A stretch of 64,000 bases of DNA. It comes from Prorocentrum cordatum. Lineage: Eukaryota > Sar > Dinophyceae > Prorocentrales > Prorocentraceae. The stretch is from NCBI GenBank assembly GCA_963575745.1, contig CAUYUJ010007213.1, positions 146,706-210,705 on the forward strand, written 5' to 3'. The notes beneath the pieces were generated by a model. That model did no database searches and was not told the origin of the DNA. It saw only the letters and a program-made list of their open reading frames with translations. Shown here one piece after another: positions 55,315 to 64,000 of the stretch. Made by a program: the position numbers and the translations under genes. Numbering within the stretch: position 1 is the first letter of the stretch; each line of letters begins with the position of its first letter.

Positions 55315-55750
55315 CTGGCTATTCAAAATGTGGCCCGGGAATGGAGTTCTGGGAACTCGAAGACCAGGAAGTGGACTAGAGTTGGCTCCGGGCATCCAAA
55401 ATGTGGCCCGGGAATGGAGTTCTGGGAACTCGAAGAGCACGAAGTGTGTGACTGTTGCATCCGGCCCTCCAGAATGTGGCCCGGGAATGGAGTTCTGGGA
55501 ACTCGAAGAGCACGAAGTGTGTGACTGTTGCATCCGGCCCTCCAGAATGTGGCCCGGGAATGGCGTTCTGGGATGTCGAAGAGCACGAAGTGTGTGACTG
55601 TTGCATCCGGTTATTTTAAAGGTGGCCCGGGAATGGCGTTCTGGGATCTCGAAGAGCACGAAGTGTGTGACTGTTGCATCCGGTTATTCAGAATGAGCCT
55701 GGGAATGGAGTTCTGGGAACTCGAAGAGCACGAAGTGTGTGACTGTTGGT
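55315..55750. repeat. 73-bp tandem array, six copies, right end of cluster 2
   Basis: GTGGCCCGGGAATGGAGTTC and GAACTCGAAGAGCACGAAGT recur with period 72-74 bp (about 55,331, 55,403, 55,477, 55,550, 55,623, 55,695). Copies 4 and 5 share GGCGTTCTGGGAT. Frames through it are open but follow the repeat. The array lies just upstream of the EEP gene and marks the end of the hairpin-tagged region. Confidence 0.9.
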
Positions 55751-56149
55751 GAAAAACGAGGTGGACTCAACCCGCCCGGCAACTCCCAACACCTGCCCGG
55801 ACCCCCCTGTGGAGTGATCTGTGAGCTGTTTTTAGCCCACTAGAAACCTACCAGTCTTCGATGTTAGGTAATAAGAGGCGCCATGAAATCTGGGGAAATA
55901 TCATGGCCCCCGCCATAATATCCCCCCCCCCTAGTCATCGCCCCCCTCTTTGCCGCCCCCGATTGTTTCGCGCCCATCCAATTCCCAATGGCGAGTGAAC
56001 CAGTGCAGGTTGCCTCGGTCGGCTCGTCTGGGTGGGCGTTATCTCGCACTGCGGGCCAGCGGCACAGGCAGGAGGATAGAGGCACGGAGGCAGCGGGCGG
56101 AGGCGCGCGGGGCGCTGCGCGCTGAAAACTGTGGACCTGGCGGGCAAGA

Positions 56150-56475
56150 TTCCCAGAGGTCCGATGTCGTGGCTTTTCCCATGCGGGGCCCCTGGCAGTC
56201 TCGACCCGTTCCCCAGGACCAATTTTTCATCCTCCTCCTCCTCCTCTTCCCCCCTCCCTCCTCCTCCTCTCCCCTCCCTTTTCCTCCTCCTCCTCCTCCT
56301 CCTCCTTCTCCTTCTCCTCCTCCCCCCTCCCTTGTCCTCATCCTTCTCCCCCCTCCCTCCTCCTCCTCCTCCTCCTCCTCCTCGAGTCGTTTTGTGGACA
56401 ATCTTGGGGCCTGGCGAGGGCCCCCAAAGGCCGAAAACTGCGAAAAACCTCCGCTTGATCTTTTCAATGCGTTGG
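56150..56475. mobile_element. MITE-1 copy split by a CTC microsatellite
   Basis: The family start (CCAGAGGTCCGATGTCGTGG) and end (GGATCTCTGGG) flank a 56,225-56,385 CTC tract inserted after CCAATTTTTCATC. Without the tract the element would have the usual length of about 185 bp. Confidence 0.7.
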
Positions 56476-57307
56476 ATCTCTGGGTTCGCGTATAGGAGAT
56501 CGACCACAGAGTTGACCTACCCCGAGATTTGTTCTGTTCTTGGAACCTGCAGGAACCCGCGCAGAGTGCTCCGCGGATCTGCGGGCAGTCTGCGTGTGTG
56601 CTCGTGGGCTCGACGGCAGAATCCAGTGTGGGGTAAATCGATTACGTGGTCGATCCCCAGCTCGAGAGAGAGAAGTACCGTCGAGGCGTTGACCTAAGGA
56701 ACCCTACATAAGGAACGAGGCCCCCATTTACCATAAGTTAACCTTCGATTTCGTCTCGAAAACAGAAGGAAAGCCTGAGGCAAGCTGTGAAACACTTAAG
56801 GAACGCGGAGCCTCTCCCCAACGAAAAGGGTTCCTTCTTCAGGGCCCCGACTGTACGTGGTCGATCCCCAGCTCGAAAGAGAAACAAGTATCGTCGGGGG
56901 TCAGTCGGGCGCCCTGGAGGGCACCCTGCGGGGCGGACGGGGACCTCGGCATAGCTCTCCGCCGCGAGCGTCGGAGGTCCGGGCGCCCTGGAGGGCACCC
57001 TGCGGGGCGGACGGGGACCTCGGCAGAGCTCTCCGCCGCGGCCCGAGGAGGCCCGACGAGGCGCCAGAGCCGTGCCCCCCCCAGGCCGACAACGGGAAAC
57101 AATGACCCGATGGGAAAGATAAACGTCGTTGGCTCAGCCGCCCCGATACTGAAGGGGCCCTGGGACACACAAATAAATGCACACAAATAAAATGATTCCC
57201 CATATTTTCCCATATTTTCTTGGCTTTTGTCTTCGCCCCCACTTCCCATATTTTCCCATATTTTCCTGGGAATCGACGATTCATTGTGTCTGTGTGTTTT
57301 TTCCCCT

Positions 57308-57500
57308 CCTGAGATACGCAGCACGCGCCCCGCCACGTGGCGACGCGGAGCTCGGCACGCAGACGGACGACGCAGGTCTCGCGCGGCACCTTCGCCAAGA
57401 CGTTGGCCGGCACGTGCCGAGCCAACACGCAGCGTGCTCACACGGACGCTCTGAACACGGCACGCGATGCGTCTGAAAACGGGCGTAACTGGGGCAGCTG
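57308..57500. repeat. Dispersed ~190-bp repeat, copy 1 (partner at 62,434)
   Basis: Rich in ACGC/CACG units: GAGATACGCAGCACGCG at the start, GAGCCAACACGCAGCGTG in the middle, and GAACACGGCACGCGATGCGT near the end. The partner has the same order. Many differences between the copies are C/T or G/A. Confidence 0.7.
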
Positions 57501-57749
57501 CGGACGGGAAAGCGATAAGCTTCAATCGGGCCTGTCTCTCTACAGGAGGGATATTCAAAAATAGGCACACAAAAAAACACTCTGCGGACGATCTTTTGTA
57601 GCAGTTTTTTGGCCATCTTGGGGTATCTCTAAACACGTATTAAAAACTCTTCGTCCAAAATTCTCCTGCAGGAGGACAGGCCCGACTTCACGAGAAGCCT
57701 CGTCGGAGGCCCGCGGCACAACAAAACAGGGCTAGGATCGGGATAAATC

Positions 57750-57801
57750 GCTCCAGAGCGTTCCGGAGCGCTCTCAGAGCGTTCCGGATCGCTCTGGAGC
57801 G
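57750..57801. repeat. 52-bp inverted repeat
   Basis: Arms CGCTCCAGAGCGTTCCGGAG and the complement of TTCCGGATCGCTCTGGAGCG pair with about two mismatches. It has no flanking coding sequence. Confidence 0.75.
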
Positions 57802-57960
57802 GCCGGGGCGCCCAATACGTCCTCCAACCCCGCCGATTCTCAGAGAATTCGAGTCATCCCGATCCGATTTTGTCCCGATCTTCGCGTCGTTTTACACAAC
57901 GCCGGGCCCCTCCGAGGGGGTGGGCCTTGGCGGCGCGCACAAGGGGGTGGGGGGGGGGGG

Positions 57961-58065
57961 GAGAGCTTCTTAGAAGCAGGCTGCTTCTTAGAAGGCGCCG
58001 GCCTTACATCTGTAGATAAAAGGCCCGCGCCTTCTGAGAAGCACGGGTGCTTCTAAGAAGCCCTC
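57961..58065. mobile_element. MITE-3, ~105 bp near-perfect inverted repeat
   Basis: Arms of about 45 bp (left starts GAGAGCTTCTTAGAAGCAGG, right ends GGTGCTTCTAAGAAGCCCTC) pair with a few mismatches around a 14-bp loop containing ACATCTGTAGAT. The right arm contains CTGAGAAGCAC, an 11-mer also present in the cluster 2 loop, which may be chance. Confidence 0.75.
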
Positions 58066-58103
58066 CCCTCCCCCCACCCCCCTCTGCGCGTGGCTGAGGC
58101 CTC

Positions 58104-58438
58104 CCAGACCCCCGACGTCGTGATTTTTTCGCGACGTCGACCCCCAGAGGTCTGGACCCTTTCCCCGGGACCGGTTTTTCATCCTGAGTCGTTTTTGTTG
58201 CGGTCCCGAGGCCCGGGAGGGGGGGGAGGAGGAGGAGAAGGAAGGAGGAGGAGGAGGGAGGAGAGGAGGAGGAGAGAAGGAGGAGGAGGAGGAAGGAAGA
58301 AGAAGAAGAGGAGGAGGAAGTGGAGGAAGAGAAGGAGGAGGAGGAGGAGGAGGGGGAAGAGGAGGAGGAGGCCGAGCATAGCGAAACACCTCCCGTCGTG
58401 ATTTTTCCACGACGCGAGGAGGTCTCGGCTCCGAGGGC
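58104..58438. mobile_element. MITE-1 copy split by a GGA microsatellite
   Basis: Begins CCAGACCCCCGACGTCGTGA and ends GACGCGAGGAGGTCTCGG. A GGA tract (about 58,215-58,375) has expanded inside, so the length is 335 bp instead of 185. It is in the opposite orientation to the 58,651 copy. Confidence 0.75.
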
Positions 58439-58650
58439 CTCCGGGCCAGCGGCTCCACGGCGCCCCCGGGCTCCGCCGGCGGCGCCGCGGCGCCCGCGGC
58501 GGCGCGGGGCCTCTTCGCGGGCGGCGGCGCGGGGCCGCCGGGGGCGGCCGTGCCCGCGGGCGGCGCCCGCGCCATGGCCGCGCGGCGGTCTCCGGGGGCC
58601 CCGCTGCGCGCTCGGCGCGAGGCCGGCGCCTCGCCATCGCTCGGGCGTCC

Positions 58651-58836
58651 CCAGACCCCCTCGAGGTATGACAAAAATTCACGGCGGGAGGTTTTTCGCT
58701 GTTTTTGGCCTCTGGGGGCCCTTCCCGGCCCTCGGGACCGCCAAAAAACGATGCAGGACGAGAAACCGGTCCCTGGGAAGTGGTCCAGACCTCTGGGGGG
58801 CGACGTCGTGAAAAAATCACGACGTCGGGGGTCTGG
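58651..58836. mobile_element. MITE-1, best copy, 186 bp, 4-bp target duplication
   Basis: Perfect 10-bp terminal inverted repeats CCAGACCCCC/GGGGGTCTGG, flanked by GTCC on both sides (58,647-58,650 and 58,837-58,840). Inside are the hallmark blocks GGGAGGTTTTTCGCTGTTTT, GGGGGCCCTTCCCGGCCCTC and GAAACCGGTCCCTGGGAAGT, and an inner inverted GACGTCGTGA/TCACGACGTC. No ORF, so it must be moved by an enzyme encoded elsewhere. At least nine copies are in the window. Confidence 0.85.
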
Positions 58837-58839
58837 GTC

Positions 58840-59810
58840 CCCTCCCCGTGCGGCTCTTGCGGCTCCGAGCGCCGGTTTCTCTTCGTCGCCGAGGCGATCC
58901 ACGAGACGCCCTCCTCGGTGGCCCTCGCCGGACCTGAGCGTGCAGCACGCCCGAGCGGTGCCGAGGCGCGCAGCGGCGGGGCCCTCAGCAGCGCGGTGGG
59001 TGCGCTCGCCCCCGCAGGGCCCGCGGGCGGCGCTCGTCCCAGGCTCACGGCTGCGGAAGGCGTGCTGCTGGCACGGCCCTCCGTGGGGCCTCCGGGGCAG
59101 GTGGCTGCGGAGGCGGGGCCCTCGGCAGCGCGGCGCAGGTGTGGCGGATGCGTTTGGCCCCCCCGCAGGGCCCCAGCCTGTCCAGATCCACCGCCTGCCG
59201 AGGTCCCAAAGGTCCAACCTTCCAGGCGGCGCTTGTGGATCGACCCCCGGCTCGGATTCTGCATCTTCGGGGGGGGAGGGGCCTTCTCTGCCCCACCGCT
59301 GCCGCCGTCCGCAGCGGCATCCGCGACAAGTCCGCGTCGGGCGCTGCATGGGCGTCAGATCGGCGATATATCCGCGCCAGATCGGCGCCGAGCGTCCATG
59401 CCGAATCCTCGTCGAGACTGCGTCGGATACATAGGGCGATTTCGGAAACCCTGAATACAAAATCGTCTTCATCTCTTGGGGGCGCATCTCTTACTTCCGG
59501 CACCTTCTGCCGCCCTTCCGGCGGCTTCCGCCGGCGGAGGCGGCCTCGTTTCACTTCCGCCGACCTTGCGCCACCCTTCCACCGCGGAAGAGATGACACC
59601 TCCTTCTATCCTCAGAGGCCAGGCCCTTTTTGGAACGCCCCATGTGTGGGAACAGAGAGATCTCGAGACCGCCACTTTTGCTCCCTGGGGCGCGTTCTGA
59701 CCAGGATCGGAACGCGAATCTCAGGCCGTGGCGAAGAGAGCCCTCCCCGGGGCAAGCAGCGGCACCAATGCATCGCGCCTTCGCATGGAGGATGCAAGGA
59801 TAGAACGCCC
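58840..59810. other. GC-rich region, no gene seen
   Basis: Long frames on both strands are Ala/Pro/Arg-rich and mutually overlapping. A TCCAGATCCACCGCCTGCCG block at about 59,190 resembles blocks near 61,695 and 61,790. Short CTTCCGGCGGCTTCCGCCGG inverted repeats lie at 59,505-59,535. Confidence 0.45.
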
Positions 59811-59814
59811 GTGC

Positions 59815-60036
59815 ACAGGGGAGGAGGAGGAGGAGGAGGAGAAGGAGGAGGAGGAGGAGGAGGAGGCGGAGGAGGAGGAGGAGGAAGAGGAGAAGGAAGA
59901 GGAGGAGGGAGGAGAGGAGGAGGAGAAGGAGGAGGAGGAGGGGGAGGAACGGAGGAGCAGGAGGGGGAGAAGGAGAAGGAGGAGGAGGAGGAGGCGGAAG
60001 AGGAGGAGGAAAGGAGGAGGAGGAGGAGGGGGAGTT
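59815..60036. repeat. GGA microsatellite
   Basis: GGA units with GAA and GCGGA interruptions over 220 bp. Poly-Glu frames are artefacts. From 60,190 to 60,315 there are short GTCGGATCCGCGTC repeats and a GA run. Confidence 0.93.
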
Positions 60037-60474
60037 AAATGATCGTTCTGGGGACCTTTCTGGAGCAACTCGCTCCACTAATGCGGCGATGCTGCGTCGA
60101 GGGTCCGTCGACTCGAGTCGAACCATAATGAAATGTATTCAAGCTGGCATCGAAAGTTCCGTTAGGTGGGCCCCGGGCCCACATGACACATGACAGCCTC
60201 AAATGCCTCACGTCGGATCCGCGTCAAACGTCGGATCCGCGTCGGACTGACGCCGACTGCGTGTCGAATCGACGCCGAGTCCGCGAGAGAAAGAGAGAGA
60301 GAGAGAGAGAGACAAGAAACACGTCTTGAAAGCCCCACCTCAGTCCGTGCAACTGTTGGATACTTCAAGCTTCGGAGTCATGACGGGGAGGACGTTTCAG
60401 GACCAGAAATTGTCGGCCGGGCGGGCCGATAATTCCTGGTGGTCAAGACGAGGCAGAGCTGCCCGTAAGAAGCA

Positions 60475-60665
60475 AGAAAGGAGGAGGAGGACGAGGAGGA
60501 GGAGGAGGAGGAAAAGGAGAAGGAGGAGGAGGAGGAGGAGGAGGAGGAGGAGGAGGGAGGAGGAGGGAGGAGGGAGGCGGAAGGGGGGAGGAGGAGGGAG
60601 GAGGAGGAGGAGGAGGAGAGGAGGAGGAGGAGGAGGAGGAGGACACGGTGCATCGGGAAGAGGAG
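60475..60665. repeat. GGA microsatellite
   Basis: GGA and GGAGGGA units, followed at 60,780-60,970 by GAC/GTC-rich sequence that forms imperfect inverted repeats. No gene. Confidence 0.92.
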
Positions 60666-61094
60666 GAGAATCGGGACGAGGAACAGGAGGGGAGGAGGCA
60701 AAGATTAGAGGAGGCGCGCGGCGGCCAGGGTGCGTCACCGCCACGGCCGCCGCCAACACACCGCCGGCGACGAGGAGGCCGGCGCCAGCGACGGCGGGGA
60801 CGACGACGGCGGCGGCGGCGGTGAGGACGAGAACGTCGTCGTCGTCGTCGCCGATGAGGACGTCGACGTCGTGGGCGATGGCGTCGACGAGGACGTCGAC
60901 GTCGTCGACGACGCCGTCGACGAGGACGCCGTCGACGTCGTCGATATCGTCGACGACGACGGCCGCGGCGGTGGCGGCGGCACGCTGGGCCGAGCTCCGG
61001 AGGAAGCTGGAAGCGCGCCGGCTCGTGGGCCGCGGCGCGGGGCAGGGGCGACCCCTGCGCCGAAGGGCGGGGGGAGGGGGAGGGGCCTCGAGCA

Positions 61095-61275
61095 GCCTCC
61101 TCCTCCTCCTCCTCCTCCTCCTCCTCCTCCTCCTCCTCCTCCTCCTCCTCCTCCTCCTCCTCCTCCTCCTCCTCCTCCTCCTCCTCCTCCTCCTCTGCCT
61201 CCCGTGCCCAGCCTCCAGGACGAGGGAGGGAGGGAGGGGGGGAGGGAGGGAGGGAGGGAGGGAGGGAGGACGAGG
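61095..61275. repeat. CCT microsatellite followed by GGGA units
   Basis: A pure CCT run of about 95 bp, then GGGA units at 61,228-61,268. Poly-Pro, poly-Leu or poly-Ser frames only. Confidence 0.95.
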
Positions 61276-61924
61276 AGTGAGGGGCCGCAGGTCGCGAGGT
61301 GGGTCCGCGCGAGCGGGGGCACACCAAGAGCCCCGCGCCGCAGGCGCCCGCGCTGTCTGCCGGGGCAGTGCGGGCGGGCCGGCCCGCAGCAGGCGCCGCG
61401 TTGGTTGGCGGTGGACGGCGTCAGCACGAGCAGAACGGCGCGAAGCTTCGTCCGTAACTCTCGCTGTGAATCCTCACTGGCAGGGGCTCCGACGATGCGG
61501 CGAACCCGCGAGCTCAAGCCGAACACCTTCCCGAACAACAAATTCCCGATCAGCTGCCCGAACAGAAAAAACAGCTTCCGGAGGCCTGTTCGGCTCGAGT
61601 CCGGAGGCCTGCTCGGCTCCTGTGCCGAGGTTGGCTCTGGAGTTCGTGGGTTTGCTGTACTCTGCAGGGGCTCCTGGCAGGATGCGAGGCGGGGATTTAT
61701 CCATATCCACCGCCTGGGAACCGACGTCCTGGTGCCCCAGCGGGCGGCGGACATAGATATATTTCGGCCCCCGGGGGCCCGACTATGTCCATACCCACCG
61801 CCTGCCGAGGCTCCGAAAGCTGACCCTCCGGTGGTCATGTATAAATTCCCGCCTCGGACTGGAGCCATGGGTGTCCCCGCCGACCCGCTCACGCGTTCTG
61901 CCGGTTGCACGGCCGTCTGGCTTG

Positions 61925-62270
61925 CCTGTTTGCTCCTCCTCCTCCTCCCCCTCCTCCTCCCCCTCCCCCTCCTCCTCCCCTCCCTCCTCTCTCCCCTCCT
62001 CCTCCTCCTCCTCCTCTCCTCCTCCTCCCCCTCCTCCTCCTCCCCTCCTCCTCCTCCTCATCCTCCTCCTCCTCCTCCTCCTCCTCCTCCTCCTCCCTCC
62101 TCCTCCCTCCTCCCCTCCTACCCTCCCCCTCCTCGTCCTCGTCCTCCTCCTCCTCCTCCTCCGCCTCCTCTCCTCCTCCTCCCTCCTCCTCCTCCCCTCC
62201 TCCTCCTCGTCCTCCTCCTCCTCCTCCTCCTCCTCCTCCTCCTCCTCCTCCTCCTCCTCCCCCGCGTCTG
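61925..62270. repeat. CCT/CTC microsatellite, 345 bp
   Basis: CTC units with CCC and CGT interruptions. It is bracketed by TCTGGCTTGCCTGTTTGCTC on the left and TCTGGCGTGCCTGTTTGCTT on the right, a direct repeat of about 20 bp, so the tract may have arisen inside a duplication. Confidence 0.93.
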
Positions 62271-62433
62271 GCGTGCCTGTTTGCTTGCGGACAGGGGCGC
62301 AGGGCGCGTCGTCGGCGGGCCGCACGGGGGCAGGGGGCGCACGGCGGAGCCAGGGGCAGACAGCACGCAGCCGAAGCGCCGACTTGGGTGTGCAGGGCCA
62401 CGTGCGCTGGTCGCGGCTGTTCGCGGGTCTTAG

Positions 62434-62632
62434 CTGCCCCGATACGCAACACGCAACACGTAGCGTCTTGATACGGAGTTCAACCCGTAGACTGAACACG
62501 TAAGTCTGACGCGACACGTTCGCCAAAACGTGGGCCAATACGTTGAGCCAACACGCAACGTATTGACACGGGTGACGCGGACGTTTTGAACATGGCACGT
62601 GTTGCGTATCAGAACGGGCGTATCGAGGCAGC
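62434..62632. repeat. Dispersed ~190-bp repeat, copy 2 (partner at 57,308)
   Basis: Same block order as the partner: CCCGATACGCAACACGCAAC, GCCAATACGTTGAGCCAACA, GAACATGGCACGTGTTGCGT and CGGGCGTATCGAGGCAGCTA. It is richer in A and T than copy 1. No ORF. Confidence 0.7.
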
Positions 62633-62639
62633 TAAGGGC

Positions 62640-63050
62640 GGGTCGGGTCGCGGATGGGTCGCGGGCGGGTCGCGGGCAGGCGGGTCGCGAGCGGATGGCT
62701 GGGCGGGGCGCGGGGCGGCGACGACAGGGCAAAGCATGACGACAGCCCGCGCCGCGGGCCCCCCGGGCATGAGACGGTGCAGACCCACTCGACCCCCTCG
62801 TTCTGACAGCACAAACCTCTCCACCGATGGAGTCGCCTGCCTCGAGGCGGCAGGCCAAGTCATGCCCCTTCTGCCGCCTGGCAGCCTCTCCCTTGCCTGC
62901 CCTCCTCCTGCCCCTCCTGCCGAGTCTCGCCCTGGTACCTCGATGCACCGAGGAGGGATGCGTTCGAGCGTTCTTGAATTGGTTGCCTGGTTTGGGCTCA
63001 CTCGGGGCCTCCTGAGTCGGGACCCTTGGCAACAGAACAACTTGACACCT
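62640..63050. other. GC-rich region, no gene seen
   Basis: Starts with GGGTCGCGGGCGGGTCGCGG short repeats. Frames on both strands are open but of GC-rich noncoding character. Confidence 0.4.
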
Positions 63051-63056
63051 TCTCTT

Positions 63057-63210
63057 ACCAGCCTGGAACATATCCCTATTCCTAAGCTGGGCATCGCCTC
63101 AACAGAATGCCAATCTTAGGGATTCCCTTAGTTTTTCAGGGCGCATCCCTAAGATTGTCATCGCCTTTTGGCGTGTCAATCTTAGGGATAGGGATACGTT
63201 CGAGGCTGGT
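63057..63210. mobile_element. MITE-4, 154 bp, 30-bp terminal inverted repeats
   Basis: The first 30 bp (starting ACCAGCCTGGAACATATCCC) and the last 30 bp (ending ACGTTCGAGGCTGGT) are complementary at 27 of 30 positions. A second inner hairpin is built on CCCTAAGATTG/CAATCTTAGGG (about 63,148-63,188). No ORF. Confidence 0.8.
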
Positions 63211-63214
63211 GATT

Positions 63215-63290
63215 ATCCTCCTCCTCCTGCTCCACCTCCTCCTCCTCCTCCTCCTCCTCCTCCTCCTCCTCCTCGTCCTCCTCAAGAGAA
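63215..63290. repeat. CCT microsatellite
   Basis: A short CCT run of about 65 bp directly after MITE-4. Confidence 0.9.
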
Positions 63291-63299
63291 GAAGAGAAT

Positions 63300-64000
63300 G
63301 CTTATCGCTTAACCTCTACAAAGACGGCGACAGCGGCGTGATGCTCTGAAGACGAGCATCAGTTGTGGCCTGAGCGACTGCCCTGCTGGAGTGCAGCCGA
63401 CAATGCCGTGGTCCAAGGCGTAATCCAAATCCAAGTCTTCCCCCTGCGGCCGCTACCCTGCCCTCAAGGATCCCCTCTCCTCCACCGTGCTCTCCTCCCA
63501 ATCTGCGTGACACCCCCCAAACCCGCAGTCCTGCCCGCTCCCACCCTCCCACTCCCTCCGCCTTCTCCTCCTTCTCCTCATGCCTATCTCTCTCTCTCTC
63601 TTCCTGTCTGTCTCTCTCACTTTCTCTCTCTCTCTCTCTCTTTCTCCGCCTCTCTCTCTCTCTCTCTCCCTCGCTCTTCAAAGACCTTCGGCGATAAGAA
63701 CAAGCGCACCGCCTTCCCCTCTCTCCGTCCCGTCCCTCCATGGTGCACGTGGGCATGCAATCCCAACATGTACGGACGGCTCGAACGGACGATCCGCACT
63801 GTACCCACCACACACTTGTTGTGGCTTGCGCTCCCCCAGGGCGTGTCTAAGTCAACGCCAGGCAGAGATGCCAGCTCTAAGCACAGGTCTGCAGGTCCTA
63901 CACATACTGCGCGCTCGGTGTGGGCCCTTCTCCCTTGTACACCGAGACGTCCTCAACACGCAAACTTTTCTGGAAGCGTTCGAAAGCCGTCTCGTTTGAA
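63300..64000. other. No gene seen; CT/TC microsatellite at 63,585-63,675
   Basis: TC units with interruptions at 63,585-63,675. Frames on both strands are short or low-complexity. The final 200 bp shows no recognisable motif. Confidence 0.5.

Noticed and set aside
57961-58065. MITE-3 as the source of the cluster 2 loop
   Set aside because: Only 11 bases (CTGAGAAGCAC) are shared and the surroundings differ; this is too short to claim descent.

Overview
The window looks like nuclear DNA of a dinoflagellate. It is GC-rich and gene-poor, packed with trinucleotide microsatellites, short inverted-repeat elements and tandem repeats. Nearly all believable coding sequence lies on the minus strand. 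Several proteins resemble multi-copy families I remember from Symbiodiniaceae-type gene models; that is memory, not a search. There is one 100-N gap (1087-1186). I saw no rRNA, tRNA, CRISPR array or bacterial operon signals. Starts given here are ATG unless stated.

Layout. 1-13,250: repeats, two large CAT/ATC microsatellite fields, minus-strand exon-like ORFs (2.5-4.45 kb) and a plus-strand coiled-coil ORF (6.6-7.5 kb). 13,260-29,670: cluster 1, six minus-strand genes bracketed by 24-30 bp palindromes. 29.7-48.5 kb: mostly repeats and MITE-like elements, a gag-like zinc-finger/coiled-coil pseudogene (36.8-37.9 kb) and one exon-like ORF (46.0-46.5 kb). 48.5-55.75 kb: cluster 2, three intact minus-strand ORFs among tandem repeats. 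55.8-64 kb: MITEs and GAG/CTC microsatellites.

Cluster 1 in coding order (from 28.8 kb down) holds a Gly/Trp-rich protein with a WLxxVA domain; a nuclease-like protein of unknown function; two proteins of unknown function; a DDE transposase preceded by OTU-like and HTH segments; and an endonuclease/exonuclease/phosphatase (EEP) protein. Cluster 2 holds another EEP protein, a protein with two WLxxVA-like segments, and the C-terminal exon of a Pif1-type helicase. Transposase, nucleases and helicase are what a large autonomous mobile element would carry. That the clusters are such elements, or remains of them, is inference.

The most striking observation is that each cluster is peppered with its own private short hairpin. 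Cluster 1 has about 75 copies of CCGC-AACT-GCGG, roughly one per 200 bp. Cluster 2 has about 25 copies of a conserved 15-nt loop (AGGCTGAGAAGCACC) closed by stems that differ from copy to copy yet stay self-complementary. The tags lie in coding and noncoding DNA, on one strand only, in all three reading frames, and never create a stop on the coding strand. Neither tag was seen outside its own cluster. I know of no described system with these properties.

Most larger genes outside cluster 2 carry single-base frame breaks, and all nine I could place are of the same -1 type. That points to systematic base loss in the assembly at least as much as to decay.
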